Positions 1 through 14,039 of a DNA stretch of 15,044 nt are shown piece after piece. Within the stretch, counting starts at the first letter, position 1; each line of letters begins with the position of its first letter. The stretch lies in the NCBI RefSeq assembly GCF_000611645.1, contig NW_014012918.1, positions 6,448-21,491 on the forward strand, written 5' to 3'. The translations under genes were made by a program, and so were the position numbers. The notes under the pieces are model-generated. The model saw only the letters and a program-made list of their open reading frames with translations. It searched no databases and was not told the origin of the DNA. The stretch is from Monoraphidium neglectum (taxonomy: Eukaryota; Chlorophyta; Chlorophyceae; Sphaeropleales; Selenastraceae).

Positions 1-32
<32 letters not shown>
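1..32. repeat. (CA)n microsatellite
   Basis: An alternating GC/AC then pure CA dinucleotide run opens the window. It lies just upstream of the first recognisable exon and is therefore probably inside an intron of the endosulfine-family gene. Its left boundary is outside the window. Confidence 0.9.
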
Positions 33-83
33 GCATCTGCACGCGCACATGTTCGCATGCACTGCCTCACCATCACATCCCAG

Positions 84-384
84 GAGCACAAGTACTTCGA
101 CAGTGCAGACTGGTGGGTGGGTTTTCCGGGCTGAGTTGCACGCGCACCGCCCACAGCAGGCACACGTGCACCCTTCTTCACCTTTGTATGACCCATATAG
201 CGCTGCCTTGACGGTGAATCTTCCCTGCATTTGCACGACCTGGCACTGCAGGGCCCTGGCCAAGGAGGGCAAGGGTGGGCAGGGCGGGAGTGCAGAGCTG
301 TCAGAACTGCAGCCCAGGAAGCCAACGGCAACCATCACGGCGCAAAGGGGCGCGTCCAAGCTGGACGCCTCGCAACCCTCGTGA
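84..384 (+). CDS. ENSA: Endosulfine (ENSA/ARPP-19) family protein, C-terminal part, partial at left edge
   Basis: Two exons, 84-112 and 252-384, join in phase to encode EHKYFDSADW followed by ALAKEGKGGQGG and a tail containing LQPRKPTATI and GASKLD, ending at TGA 382-384. The acceptor before 84 is CCCAG, the donor at 113 is GTGGGT, and the acceptor before 252 is TGCAG; the split codon rebuilds the Trp. The FDS(G/A)D core is the hallmark of endosulfines. In animals and yeast (Igo1) its Ser is phosphorylated by Greatwall/Rim15-type kinases, which turns the protein into an inhibitor of PP2A-B55 in mitosis or quiescence. The tail (PRK, then SKL) also resembles the end of animal ENSA. Here the core reads FDSADW where animals have FDSGDY. 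N-terminal exons lie outside the window. The match is short but specific; function is inferred from family. Confidence 0.72.
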
Positions 385-723
385 CCGCCGCTGACGGAGC
401 CCTGCAACGCAGCATGCCTGACTCTACGCCTTTAAATCTCGGATTGCCAGGAATAGGACGACCTGCCTCCTTGATCCCGCTGCCATTTTGCTACCTTGAC
501 CAACTCTTTTCCATGCTGGCATCCTCTTTGAAGCATTTTTCAAGGTTTACTGATTATACATCACTTGCCCGTTGTGTCTATATTGCTTTGCAATGCTCAA
601 AGCAGCGCCAACCTTGGACTGAGGTCACCACCCACACCTAATGTCAGGTATGTCTGACTAGAAGCGCGCACCTCTGTGCGTGTTGAAGCCCCAGAAGCCA
701 TTTTTTGCTGCCAGAGGGCCCGT

Positions 724-750
724 TGTGATGTGTGTGATGTGTGTGACGAG
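724..750. repeat. Short imperfect TGTGTGATG tandem repeat
   Basis: About three copies of a 7-9 base unit (TGTGATG, TGTGTGATG, TGTGTGACG) stand in tandem in the intergenic DNA. No function is apparent. Confidence 0.6.
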
Positions 751-1234
751 CACAATTAATGGTGGGTACTTGTTGCGCTTCGCACACCCACTCACACATT
801 CGAATGCGCGCTAACACACGTTGGCACCATCTGCTCATACATCAAGCGCTGTTATGTTTGCGTTGGAGAACGTGAGTTGTGGTGCGCCACTGTCAACAAG
901 GTGTTTCTGGGGATTTTTGTAGCGCTCATTTGAGCACTAGTGTTGGAAACTCTACTGGGATTAGTTGGAAGCCTACTTGGGTGAAAATTCACAGGGTAGC
1001 GAAGCATATAATCTTAAATAAGTGAATTTGCTGCAAGCTGAGGAATTCAGGGTTGTGAGGCAATCATAAAGACAGAGTTGGCATCGCATACGTCGTGGCT
1101 GCCGCCAGGCACTCAGGGAGGCACTAGAGGCCAGGCACCGCAGGGAGGCGCCGCAAACTCTCATGCTCATGCCTGCGCGTGGTCAACCATGTCCCAGGCC
1201 ACGGTGTATCTTGCAATGCAGGACCAGAACGCAT

Positions 1235-1241
1235 TATAAAA
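1235..1241 (+). promoter_or_regulatory. Possible TATA box (TATAAAA)
   Basis: TATAAAA occurs in GC-rich flanking DNA about 300 bases upstream of the rhodanese start codon. It could set transcription of that gene with a 5' leader of roughly 270 bases. It is a single motif with no supporting data. Confidence 0.3.
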
Positions 1242-1536
1242 GTTGAAGGAATGCAGTATGTGAGTGTGCGGTCTTCATCTGGTATCAGTGGCTGGACCCA
1301 ACAGCGCATGGGCAGGGGGCCTGCACAAGATCTGCAACCAGCGCTTTCGGACATCGAGGAGTCACCTTGGTATCAAGGGCGAGAAGGTGTCGTGTTTGCC
1401 CGGCAAAGTCAAAGTCGATAGCTCGAAATCCCGTGAAAGAAGCGTTGCTGCCCCTCGTTCTCACAGATCGGAGATCCGCACATCCGGGTCCCCCGCACCA
1501 GCACCCCGCACCAGCACCTCGTGATTGCACAGCGAA

Positions 1537-3385
1537 ATGGCGCTCGCGACATCGACCAGCCGCTCTGGCAGCCTCAGATGCGTGCGGGCCCGGGCGCCCG
1601 CCGTTGGCACTCCCCGTGTCGTGGTGCGAGCAGCGTCGGTCGCGTCGCGGAGCGGGGAGCTGGAGGCTGTCTCTCCAGCCGAGGCTGGTGAGAAAATCAT
1701 ATTATAGCATACCTGCATGCTGGGCAACACCCAGGCGGGCGTGAGCGCATGGCGTGACATCACTGTCACGGCGCCGTGCGTGGCTGCGGCACCCCGGCGC
1801 CGTGACCATGTGCCCATAACATCGAGTTGCGCCGCGCCGCCACCGATGCGCAGGCGACTTAATCAAGGACGGCTGGAAGGTGCTGGATGTGCGGCCACCC
1901 AGCGAGGTCTCCAGGGTGAGGGGTGCCCCTCACAACATGCTTCGGCCGCGAGGCTGATGAATTGCGGCAAACCTCCTTCAGTAATGTTTGTGCTGAGCCC
2001 TGGCCGGCCACGCCCTCCCACTGCTCCATCTGAACCGGCCCCAATTGATCACGTGCATCATCCCCCACCCCTCGTCCACCCTGTTCAATTACACTGGACA
2101 GCTTCCAATTGATGGCGCTGTGGAGGCGGCGATATACCTGCCTGAGACCAGGAACGACCCGGCGAGTCTGATCAAGCGCTTTGCGACCTACAGTAACGGC
2201 GGCTGGTGCGTGCCACTGTGTGATAGGTAGCAGGGGGGGACACGGACATGTCTTGTGAACAGAGACACGGCCACACCCGCACAGGTTGCCGGGCAGTCAG
2301 GCGTGAAGTGCCTCAATTACTTGGCTCGCCCGCTGTACTGCAACCATTTCTGCTCCTTGTGTGCCCATCAACGCAAATCACCCGCCTGTTTCACACTTCA
2401 GGTGGGTGGGCGCGACCCACATGATCCCCAACCCCACCTGGAACCAGGAGGTGCGGCTGGTGTGGCTCTGAGGGCTGATTGGTGCTTGTGGGGGCCCACT
2501 AGAAATCGCACTCGCGGTGCAAAAAGTGCAGCTGCCGGTGTCCGTAGACCGGTGACCCATGGCAACCAGCCTGGCCCAGCTTTCTCAAGGCGAACTTGCG
2601 CCAGTACATCGCCTCTTGAACTCCCCCCCCCCCAGGTCGAGGCAGCCCTGCCCAAGGACGCCAGCGTGCTGGTGCTGTGCCAGGACGGTCTGCGCAGCCT
2701 GTCAGCGGCCAGGACCCTGGGCAAGCTGGGCTACGGCAACCTGGCCTGGCTGGAGGGCGGCCTCAACGCCGCCAAGCCCAACCAGCTGCCCACCAAGCCA
2801 CCGGGCAAAGACCCCAGGTGCGCAGGGCAGGCGAGGGTGGTGCACTTACCAGTGCAAGGTCCGTAAAGAACAGGCGGCGATCAGGCTTCAACAGGCAAAG
2901 GGCACCGCTGCACACACTGTGCTCGTGCTGCTCGCGTCGGCGTTGGCATTTCTATTCAACTCCACTGAGACTCCACTGAGACATGGAGCTTGCATTGACT
3001 ATCCCACAAAACGCGCACTCATCCTCACCAACAATCTGATGCAAGGTACGGCGGCATCGCGGGCCTGAGCGAGCAGATGGGCTGGACCAAGGTGCAGCAG
3101 GAGAACGGTGACTCGGCTTTTGCCGGTGGTGTCAACAACCTCCTGCTGGTGCGCAGCTTGAGGGTTCCCTGGGATCGCACGGCTCCCTGATCAACGGGGC
3201 CGCCTGGCTGCTCGACCCCCTCCGCCCACGCTCAGCCCTGATGTGATGCATGGCCGCACCACCCAGCATGCAACCGCCGCCCCACCCTCCCAACCCCGCA
3301 GGGTGTGGGGGTGTTCTTGGTGCTTGACCTGCTGTCCATCGCGGTTGGCTACATCAATGTCCTGATCAACGGGCCAGCAGTCTAA
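1537..3385 (+). CDS. Chloroplast rhodanese-like (sulfurtransferase) protein with C-terminal membrane helix, plant STR9-like
   Basis: Seven exons keep one frame: 1537-1687, 1854-1915, 2102-2205, 2402-2450, 2636-2817, 3046-3148, 3302-3385 (244 aa). Residues 1-45 are rich in Ala, Ser, Arg and Val with almost no acids, as in a plastid transit peptide. The rhodanese domain follows, with KVLDVRPPSEVSR near residue 60 and active-site loop CQDGLRS; Cys137 is the predicted persulfide-carrying residue. GNLAWLEGGL and then GGIAGLSEQMGWTKVQQ are typical of plant single-domain chloroplast rhodaneses. The last exon adds a hydrophobic stretch, GVGVFLVLDLLSIAVGYI, probably a thylakoid or envelope anchor. Arabidopsis STR9 has similar length and a C-terminal membrane segment, but which plant STR this is orthologous to is unresolved. 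Four of six donors are GTGCG. The substrate is unknown. The ATG at 1537 is chosen because it starts the transit peptide; only a TTG lies upstream in that open frame. Confidence 0.85.
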
Positions 3386-3500
3386 GCACAAGTTGCGGAT
3401 GGCGTCGCTCGAAAACGCTTGTACATGTTCATGTGTGTGAATTAAAGTCGTCACTGACTGGTGCAGATCTGCACAGGATGCCTGCAATCGTGTCTTGTGG

Positions 3501-3548
3501 CTGTAATTTAAGGTGACACTGTCAGCTTAAATCACAGCCAGTGTCACC
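3501..3548. repeat. Interleaved inverted repeats between convergent genes
   Basis: GGCTGTAATTTAAG is followed a few bases later by CTTAAATCACAGCC, a near-perfect inverse complement with one mismatch. Overlapping it, GGTGACACTG pairs perfectly with CAGTGTCACC. The two stems use interleaved arms, so they are alternative hairpins or a pseudoknot-like fold. The element sits between the 3' ends of two converging genes and contains the plus-strand TGTAA. Confidence 0.65.
3504..3508 (+). terminator. TGTAA polyadenylation signal for the rhodanese gene
   Basis: This is the first TGTAA after the stop at 3383-3385, 119 bases downstream, in the usual green-algal range. It lies inside the left arm of an inverted repeat. 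Confidence 0.6.
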
Positions 3549-3561
3549 AATGGGCGGGCCA

Positions 3562-3566
3562 TTACA
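3562..3566 (-). terminator. TGTAA polyadenylation signal for the METTL21-like gene (minus strand)
   Basis: Minus-strand TGTAA lies 55 bases past the METTL21-like stop (3621-3623). A second minus-strand TGTAA at 3608-3612 is only 9 bases past the stop and could serve instead if the 3' UTR is very short. Confidence 0.5.
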
Positions 3567-3620
3567 TCATGGCCGCAGGGTTGCGTCCTTCCCGTGTGGC
3601 TTCGTTGTTACAAATCAAAG

Positions 3621-3890
3621 TCAGAGGTTAAGCTGCATCTCAAAAGTCTCTACGTGCTTCGTCCGCCACCCATCTGGCAGCTCTTCAGGTGGCAGCACAC
3701 GAACATGACCGAATCGAGCTCGTGCCGCCCCCAGCAGGGCCTCACGCACCTGCACTTGGCAGGGATGGTGATGCGCAGAAGTGGTGTTGCCAACTGCCTC
3801 TGCCATGGCCATGCGCACACACGGCACTGCTCGTCTGGCAGCCTAAAGCTTGCTCACGTGGCACAGGACCCCGCTTGGCCCCTGGCCCAC

Positions 3891-3931
<41 letters not shown>

Positions 3932-5354
3932 GCACGTACGCACGCACACACAACCACACACGCACACACACGCACGCACGCACGCACACACAACCACACA
4001 CACACACACATACACAGGCACGCGCGCGCACGCGCACAAGCACGCACCTCTGGTAGCCGCCACTCGTACGTGATGAGCACACGAGTGTGGGCGTCACTCA
4101 GGCCCTGCAAATTGACAGGGGTGAAGGGTCCGGGCTTGTTGGACATGGATGGTGCAAGCTGTTTTGGGACTGTGCTGCAGGCATGGGCAGTGACAAGGCA
4201 TGTGGCATGACCAACACCAAGGGTCTTTTCCAGCCGAGCCACTCACCACGCAGGCGTCAATGAAGCCTTTGGCGTTGGTGGCACAACCCGTTGGGTCAGG
4301 ATAGATGCTGCAAGACAGGTTTGGATACAACGGAGGGGTCGGGTGCGTCAGTGTGATGCTTGACTGTGCACAGTTGGCGGCATGAGGTAGATTTTTGTGA
4401 CCATTTCTTTGATGGACCACGCAGTTTGTGGCCTGCATCATCTCAGCGTATTACAGATGCGCAGGGCCCGCTCAACCCAGCCCCCTTGGGGCGCGCACCT
4501 GTCGCTGGCCAGTACAAAATCCAGCGGCCCTCCCATGGCCTCGCGCACTGCCGCCACTGCCTCTGCCGCGTCGGGCGCGCTCCAATCCAGTGGCATGACC
4601 CCGGCACTGCCACGAGGCGGCACCTGCTGCTGCTGTGATTGGTAGCCTGAGCTGCCACCGTTTGCGCTCAGGGCTGCTGGCGTGGGTGTCGGCGGCACCC
4701 AGAGCAGCCGGTTTTTGGCCGCATTGCCGCGCGCGTGCACCAGCACGTCCCTCTTGTCTGTGTTGCAGTGGGGTTGCCAATGGTGAGTTTGCAAGCATGG
4801 GGCGCAACAACATCTACTTTGAAAAAACCCTTGATGCATCAGTGCACTTGACTACCCTGGGGATGTGAATTGCAGTGCACCAAGTAATTTTTGCCACCCT
4901 GCTCGGCGTCGGCCATGCACAAAGCCCCCGCCGGCTTACCCGTCAGCATGACGGATGCTCCCAGGCGTGCCGCCACCAGCCCCACAAGACCGCAGCCGGC
5001 TCCCAATTCCACACAGCGTGCGCCAGACAAACCCAGAGCTCGCCGCCGCACCCTATCCTCCAGCAGCGCGCACATGATGTAGCCCGAGTCCCACACGCAC
5101 GCTCCCACGCGCACGCCCCCAGGTGCAGTCTTCTGCAACAGCATAGGGTTCTGCTTCATGACCACAGTCAGCAAGGCGTCGCTGCTGCCATTGGCGCGAC
5201 CGCCATGACTGCTGCCTGGCTGGGCGTCCTCGGCGGCTGAAACCGTGACAGTCACCAGGTCGGCCGCCTGCGTCTGCGCACGGTCCACGCCCAAGAGCTC
5301 TCCCCGCACGGGCTGGCGGTCCACGGGGTCCCACCCCTCAATAGTAATGCGCAT
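3621..5354 (-). CDS. METTL21-type (family 16) protein lysine methyltransferase-like protein
   Basis: Five exons on the minus strand, 4940-5354, 4499-4757, 4247-4307, 4048-4104 and 3621-3749, splice in phase to 306 aa. The seven-beta-strand AdoMet fold shows in order: VWDSG at 88-92; [18 protein letters not shown] (motif I, 116-133); [18 protein letters not shown] (acidic loop rebuilt across intron 1); [14 protein letters not shown] (about 217-230, rebuilt across intron 2); [12 protein letters not shown]; and a C-terminal [13 protein letters not shown]. This layout is that of METTL21/EEF1AKMT-type enzymes, which methylate lysines on chaperones or translation factors. The substrate cannot be read from sequence. 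Residues 1-80 are an extra N-terminal region of unknown role. A short Gln run lies in a linker of exon 2. No transit peptide is evident, so the protein is likely cytosolic. The ATG at 5354 is the first in frame; intron 4 contains a long CA/GT repeat. It converges with the rhodanese gene, 235 bases between stops. Confidence 0.85.
3893..4047. repeat. (CA)n/(CGCA)n microsatellite tract in METTL21-like intron 4
   Basis: About 150 bases of almost uninterrupted alternating purine-pyrimidine sequence: CA repeats, then CGCA-type units with CAACCACA interruptions. It ends directly at the splice donor (GTGCGT, minus strand) of exon 4. On the minus strand the intron thus begins with a long GT/GTGC run. 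The many long Thr-His or Val-Cys open frames across it are repeat artefacts. Confidence 0.9.
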
Positions 5355-6048
5355 GGAGAGCCTGGAAGATTGTTGGAGCGGGGCAACAACAGTATGTCTG
5401 TCAATGTGCGGCCATGTCAGGCCGGCATGCTGCGCGGGCTGGTTCACTGGTGTGCTGCAGCCGTCACTGGGGCGGGTCTGCGCACGGGGGCTGCATGGTG
5501 TATCACTTGCCTGCTCGTGAATGTGAGTATACGGTATTGCCTTACACTTGTGACTTCGGGTTATCGTGAAAGCAGCGCTGGCGAAGTTGTAAAAAGAAGA
5601 GTGATGATCTGAGCCTGAGGTCGGCTCTGAGACTCAGGTTCGAGCCTGATTAGAGATTACGCAAAAGGTGAGTTGTCAGTGTTGCGCAGATTCAGAGCTG
5701 TAGCAAAGCACAGTCAAAGTTTCAAGCTGTCGGCTGGGTGTCATGGACCATCTCTGACTGCATGTGATGTACACTACCCCGGCAGGCCACACAACGGCCA
5801 TTGCTTGCTATAATAATGCCCCACATGCTATCTCAGCCTACCCATCAGATGGTTTCAAATATAGATAGATAGCTAATACCCACAAACCTCTCAATAGTAC
5901 CCGACCTTGCCCTGTGCAAAATCCATCCTGTCTCTACACCACCAGCACGTGTTCAGACACACATTACGGTACACCTAAGTTGCTTTGCCCCATCGTTTTC
6001 ACCTGATATATATTTGTAGATTTATACATTGTCGGTTCAAACATGGAA

Positions 6049-6053
6049 TTACA
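6049..6053 (-). terminator. Candidate TGTAA polyadenylation signal for the SET-domain gene (minus strand)
   Basis: This is the first minus-strand TGTAA past the stop at 6323-6325. It implies a 3' UTR of roughly 290 bases that contains the GT repeat. Confidence 0.45.
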
Positions 6054-6178
6054 GGGATGGCGCTTTGTTACTTACTGCGATGCCAACTCATCCACAGGTA
6101 ATGCGGGCCATAGGAGGCCAATGGCAGAGTGAGGAGATCGCATAATTCAACAATCCTCATCAGCATGCGGTGGCGCGT

Positions 6179-6198
6179 GAGTGTGTGTGTGTGTGTGT
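6179..6198. repeat. (GT)n microsatellite
   Basis: About nine GT units, likely inside the 3' UTR of the minus-strand SET-domain gene, where they would be transcribed as (AC)n. Confidence 0.85.
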
Positions 6199-6322
6199 AA
6201 GTTTGCTTGCATGCAGGCATGCGTGCAGGTTGAAGCTGCAGCTGGTCAAGATTACGCTGATGTGCATGGGCTCTGCCGCAACTAAAAAGTCATTGAAGCA
6301 AGCCGCGCAAAGCCTGTATCCC

Positions 6323-8856
6323 TCATTCATCCTCATCATCAGACCCGTTATCATAAAGCTCTGAAGGAGGGCAGCCGCCTTGCAGCCGCGCCTGCCATTC
6401 TGCAACAGCGACGGAGGTCCCCGTCAGCGCGCTCTTCTCAGAGATCAGAGCGCGCAGCACCTGCAGCCGCAGGTCCAGATCGCGTCGGCGGCCCCGGGGT
6501 GCGCCAGGCAGCTCGGCGAGGACGCGTGCTGCCTCCTCCTCGTCTGCTGAGAGGCTGCTTGGGTAGGCCGCTAACGCCTTGGCGCAAAAGACCGCCAGCG
6601 CTGCCAGCACTGCAGCCTCTGTTGCTGCCGCCTCCGGCTGGGACAGCCGTCCCAGCACACGCGCAGCCAAGGCCAGGTCGTTTGGCCCCGACCTGATGCG
6701 CCACCCGGCCTTGACAAGCTCTGCCTCCCCGGCCAGCGATGCACGCAGCAGCGTGAGGCCCGTCACATCGGGGCCCGACGGCCCAAGTGCAAGCAGCGCC
6801 CCCGTGCCTTGCAGGCGGTCCATGGCCGCCAGCAGCGCACGATTTCGGGGACCGCGCGGGCCCGCGATGTCGGCAGGGAGGGCGTCGTACCTGCAGAGAG
6901 GTTGGCATTTTGCATGGATTTGACAGGGGCTCGTAGGGAGGTCGTTCAGGGGTTGAAATGCATCTTGCATCCATATGACCTGAGCCAACCAGAGCCGCGC
7001 CACGATGGCAGCCCCTCACACACACTAATAGCCATTCGCAACAATCAGCTTGCGGGCAAGGAGCCCGCCGCAGAGTATCACCTGGCATTGGTGTTGGCTG
7101 GGTCCACAAATCCATAGTCCATCAGCAGGTCGCAGGGGGACAAGCCTGGGCCATAGCTATCGAACACCTCGTCATCGGGAGAGTAGTCGCGGTGGGCGCA
7201 CAGGAACGCCGTGTCTGTCTCGACGTCGTACTGCAGTACGGAGGCGTCACCTGTGCACATGACAGGGGAACGGGGGAAGGGGCAAAGATGGGGAAGCATT
7301 TTTGACAACGGGCTGGCGGATGGTCATGCGATGTTTGGAGAGTAGGAGGATGACAGGCGCGTGCGCGTATCTGTGCGATGTGCGGCATGGCAGCGAACCG
7401 GAAGCCCTGGTCCTGTGTATCCCCTGCACCTGATTCGCTGCTGTGCTGCAGCATGTCAGCCCACGGCACCAGAGCCAGCACATCCTGGCCGGCACGGTCC
7501 CAGCTGCGGAAAATTGCAGGGAGCAATTGGAGCGCGGAAACTGGGTGCCATGGCCAGTAAGCAGGCTGGCAGCTCTAGGGAGCAGGCGCCAATTCGCGCC
7601 TCTGCAACTCCTTCAAGGCCCCTCTGAAGCCAATTGGCAAGGGCCCCACCTGCCGAAATCTTCCATCGGCAGAATGGAGTGGTCTGGTTCTGGCGCCAGG
7701 TAAAGGCTGAACGCGCGGCTCAGCAGCACCGCGGCCGCCCACCCCACGCTGCCAGGTGTCACAAGGGGCTGCGGCAGCGACCCTGCTATGGGCAGCTCGT
7801 TGGCGCCTGCCGCCACCAGCGCTGCCGTGTCGCCCTCCACCTGTGCGCGTCGCGATTGCAGCAGGCGCGCCATTGGGCTGCCCTCGAGCCAGGCGCGCTG
7901 CTCGTCCCCCCACAGCAGTGGGTGGCGCGACATGTCGGCCGCCCTGAGCAGCGCCAGGTATGGTGTCCACGCGCTGGAGGGGTCCGCGCACTCGCAGAGC
8001 AAGTGGAGGATAAGGGCCTTGAGGGAGCACGGGCGTTCAAGGTGTTTTTGATGGGATTGTGGGTAGAGACGCTGTGTGCCGTCTGATAAATGTGTTCCAT
8101 GGAGCAGGAGGCGGCGACATACGACCCGCTGCGTCCAGCTGTGACGCGAGCCCAGCGCAAACAGGCATGGCTGCAAACAGCATTACATCCCTGCACTTGC
8201 AGCCGCCTACCTGCCAGTCGTCAAGATCGCTGCGCTCCAGCAGGGGGCCGCACAGCGGGCTAGCACGCGCCGTGTCCGCGCTAATCAGCAGCGACCGCGG
8301 CACGGCCAGCAGCGGGGCGCCCTGCTGTACGGCCTTGCTCGTCACCATGCAGATGCCCCTGGTAACGGTTGACAATGCGTTGCGGTTGACAATGCGTAGG
8401 AGCAATGCCAGTGATCCCGATGCCGCCGGCACACTTGAGGTGGCCAGTGCCCCGTCAGCGCGGACAGGTGAGCACCTTCACCCGCGGCTGCTGCACGGGG
8501 CAGCACGCCTTGGATCAAGATTGCCCTATTGCCTTCTTTGCTCACCCTGAGGGTCCTCCTGCCGGCCGGGGTGTGAGGTCTGTTGGCAGGTCGCGGGCGC
8601 GCGCAACGTACCACGCCTTGAATTCCGCTGCAACCCCCTCAAGATCCTGCTCAGCGGCCGCCACGTCGCGCGTGGCAGCAGCGCAGCCGCAGCGGCCACG
8701 CCGCTGCGCGCGTCTGATCACAGGAGCCACACGCCATGCACATGTGGCGCCAATGGTGGCATGTGGCTGCACCCATGGGTTGGTGCAGGCCGCGCGCCCG
8801 CTACGCACGCGACGAAGCAGCGGCTGGGGCCCCGCCAACACGCCGGTGGCCACCAT
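6323..8856 (-). CDS. SET-domain protein methyltransferase, Rubisco LSMT/SETD family, probably plastid-targeted
   Basis: Six minus-strand exons: 8546-8856, 8211-8358, 7650-8017 (or to 8071), 7430-7503, 7082-7250, 6323-6890; 545 aa (563 with the longer exon 3). The first 60-70 residues are rich in Arg, Ala and Cys, resembling a transit peptide. The SET part reads in order: GAPLLAVPRSLL; SSAWTPYLALL; PLLWGDEQRAWLEGSP; VLLSRAFSLYL; DVLALVPWADMLQHS; DSYGPGLSPCDLLMDYGFVDP (in two adjoining parts). The Tyr of DYGF corresponds to the catalytic Tyr of pea Rubisco LSMT. Exon 6 encodes an all-helical substrate-binding domain with LAAYPSSLSADEEEA and an acidic SDDEDE end. Family members methylate Rubisco large subunit, aldolase, ribosomal protein or actin; the substrate here is unknown. 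The family NHS, which helps hold AdoMet, is QHS here. The exon 3 acceptor is uncertain: AAG before 8017 fits the family better, CAG before 8071 fits splice rules better. Confidence 0.85.
8366..8399. repeat. 17-base tandem duplication at the SET-gene intron 1 acceptor
   Basis: CGGTTGACAATGCGTTG is followed at once by CGGTTGACAATGCGTAG, two copies differing at one base. On the minus strand they lie immediately upstream of the CAG acceptor of exon 2, where a branch point and pyrimidine tract would be. Confidence 0.85.
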
Positions 8857-9237
8857 TTCTGAACAGCGCTGTGCGTTGCCAGCGGATCAGATTCGCAATC
8901 AAGCGTATCGATTTGAATTGATCAAGGGGAAGAGCTGGGCAAGCAAGACTTGCAACCTCCAAAAAAGCTCGTTCCGGCGTGCGTGATCAGCAGTGCTCAC
9001 ATGTGAAATGATAATGGTGGAATGCCGTAGGAAACAATTACATACGGGAGTGACAATCTGATATTGTACTATGGACCATTCGTGCACAGTCGCGGCTTTG
9101 ATGGTTCGACAGTGAGCAGTCCGGTGAAAGGTATTTATCAGCACGTATTCACAGGGGTGCGTGCTCCAGGCTGTTGCTGGGTTGCGCGGGGAGGTCAAAG
9201 CTCAGATCAGAGCACTACCAGGTCAAAACGACAGTCG
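8857..9237. promoter_or_regulatory. Divergent intergenic region (SET-domain gene left, AK7 right)
   Basis: These 381 bases separate the start codons of two genes pointing away from each other, so both core promoters and 5' leaders should lie here. The region is less GC-rich than the coding DNA around it. Weak AT-rich elements occur (for example TATTTAT near 9131), but no motif could be assigned with confidence. Confidence 0.55.

Positions 9238-14039
<4,802 letters not shown>

Larger units (their letters stand above)
385..1536. other. Intergenic: ENSA 3' flank and rhodanese 5' region
   Basis: No conserved coding segment was found in either strand; the open frames here show no family signature and no consistent splice structure. 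No TGTAA polyadenylation signal was found in the first 600 bases after the ENSA stop. The stretch holds a short GTGTGATGT-type repeat (about 724-747), an AT-richer part around 900-1030, and a TATA-like element at 1235-1241. Confidence 0.6.
5355..6322. other. Intergenic: METTL21-like promoter side and SET-gene 3' flank
   Basis: No protein signature was seen on either strand. The part near 5800-6060 is AT-richer, with short GATA (about 5861-5872) and TATATAT runs. A minus-strand TGTAA at 6049-6053 and a GT repeat at 6179-6198 probably belong to the 3' end of the SET-domain gene. The left end should hold the promoter of the METTL21-like gene, which starts at 5354. Confidence 0.55.

Noticed and set aside
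924..935. Small palindrome GCTCATTTGAGC in intergenic DNA
   Set aside because: Five-base arms only, expected by chance in a window of this size; no neighbouring motif.
1124..1817. Overlapping open frames on both strands before and around the rhodanese start
   Set aside because: No family signature; compositionally biased GC-rich frames. The plus-strand transit peptide from 1537 is the only one that splices into a known domain.
2624..2633. Poly-C run in rhodanese intron 4
   Set aside because: It is the pyrimidine tract of the acceptor before exon 5, not a separate element.
3742..4242. Several long open frames of Thr-His, Val-Cys and Ala-Arg-Thr-His repeats on both strands
   Set aside because: They are six-frame readings of the CA/CGCA microsatellite; the real METTL21-like exons flank it and splice it out.
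5590..5665. tRNA-like T-arm (TCAGG-TTCGAG-CCTGA)
   Set aside because: The loop is one base short and no acceptor, D or anticodon stem could be placed around it.
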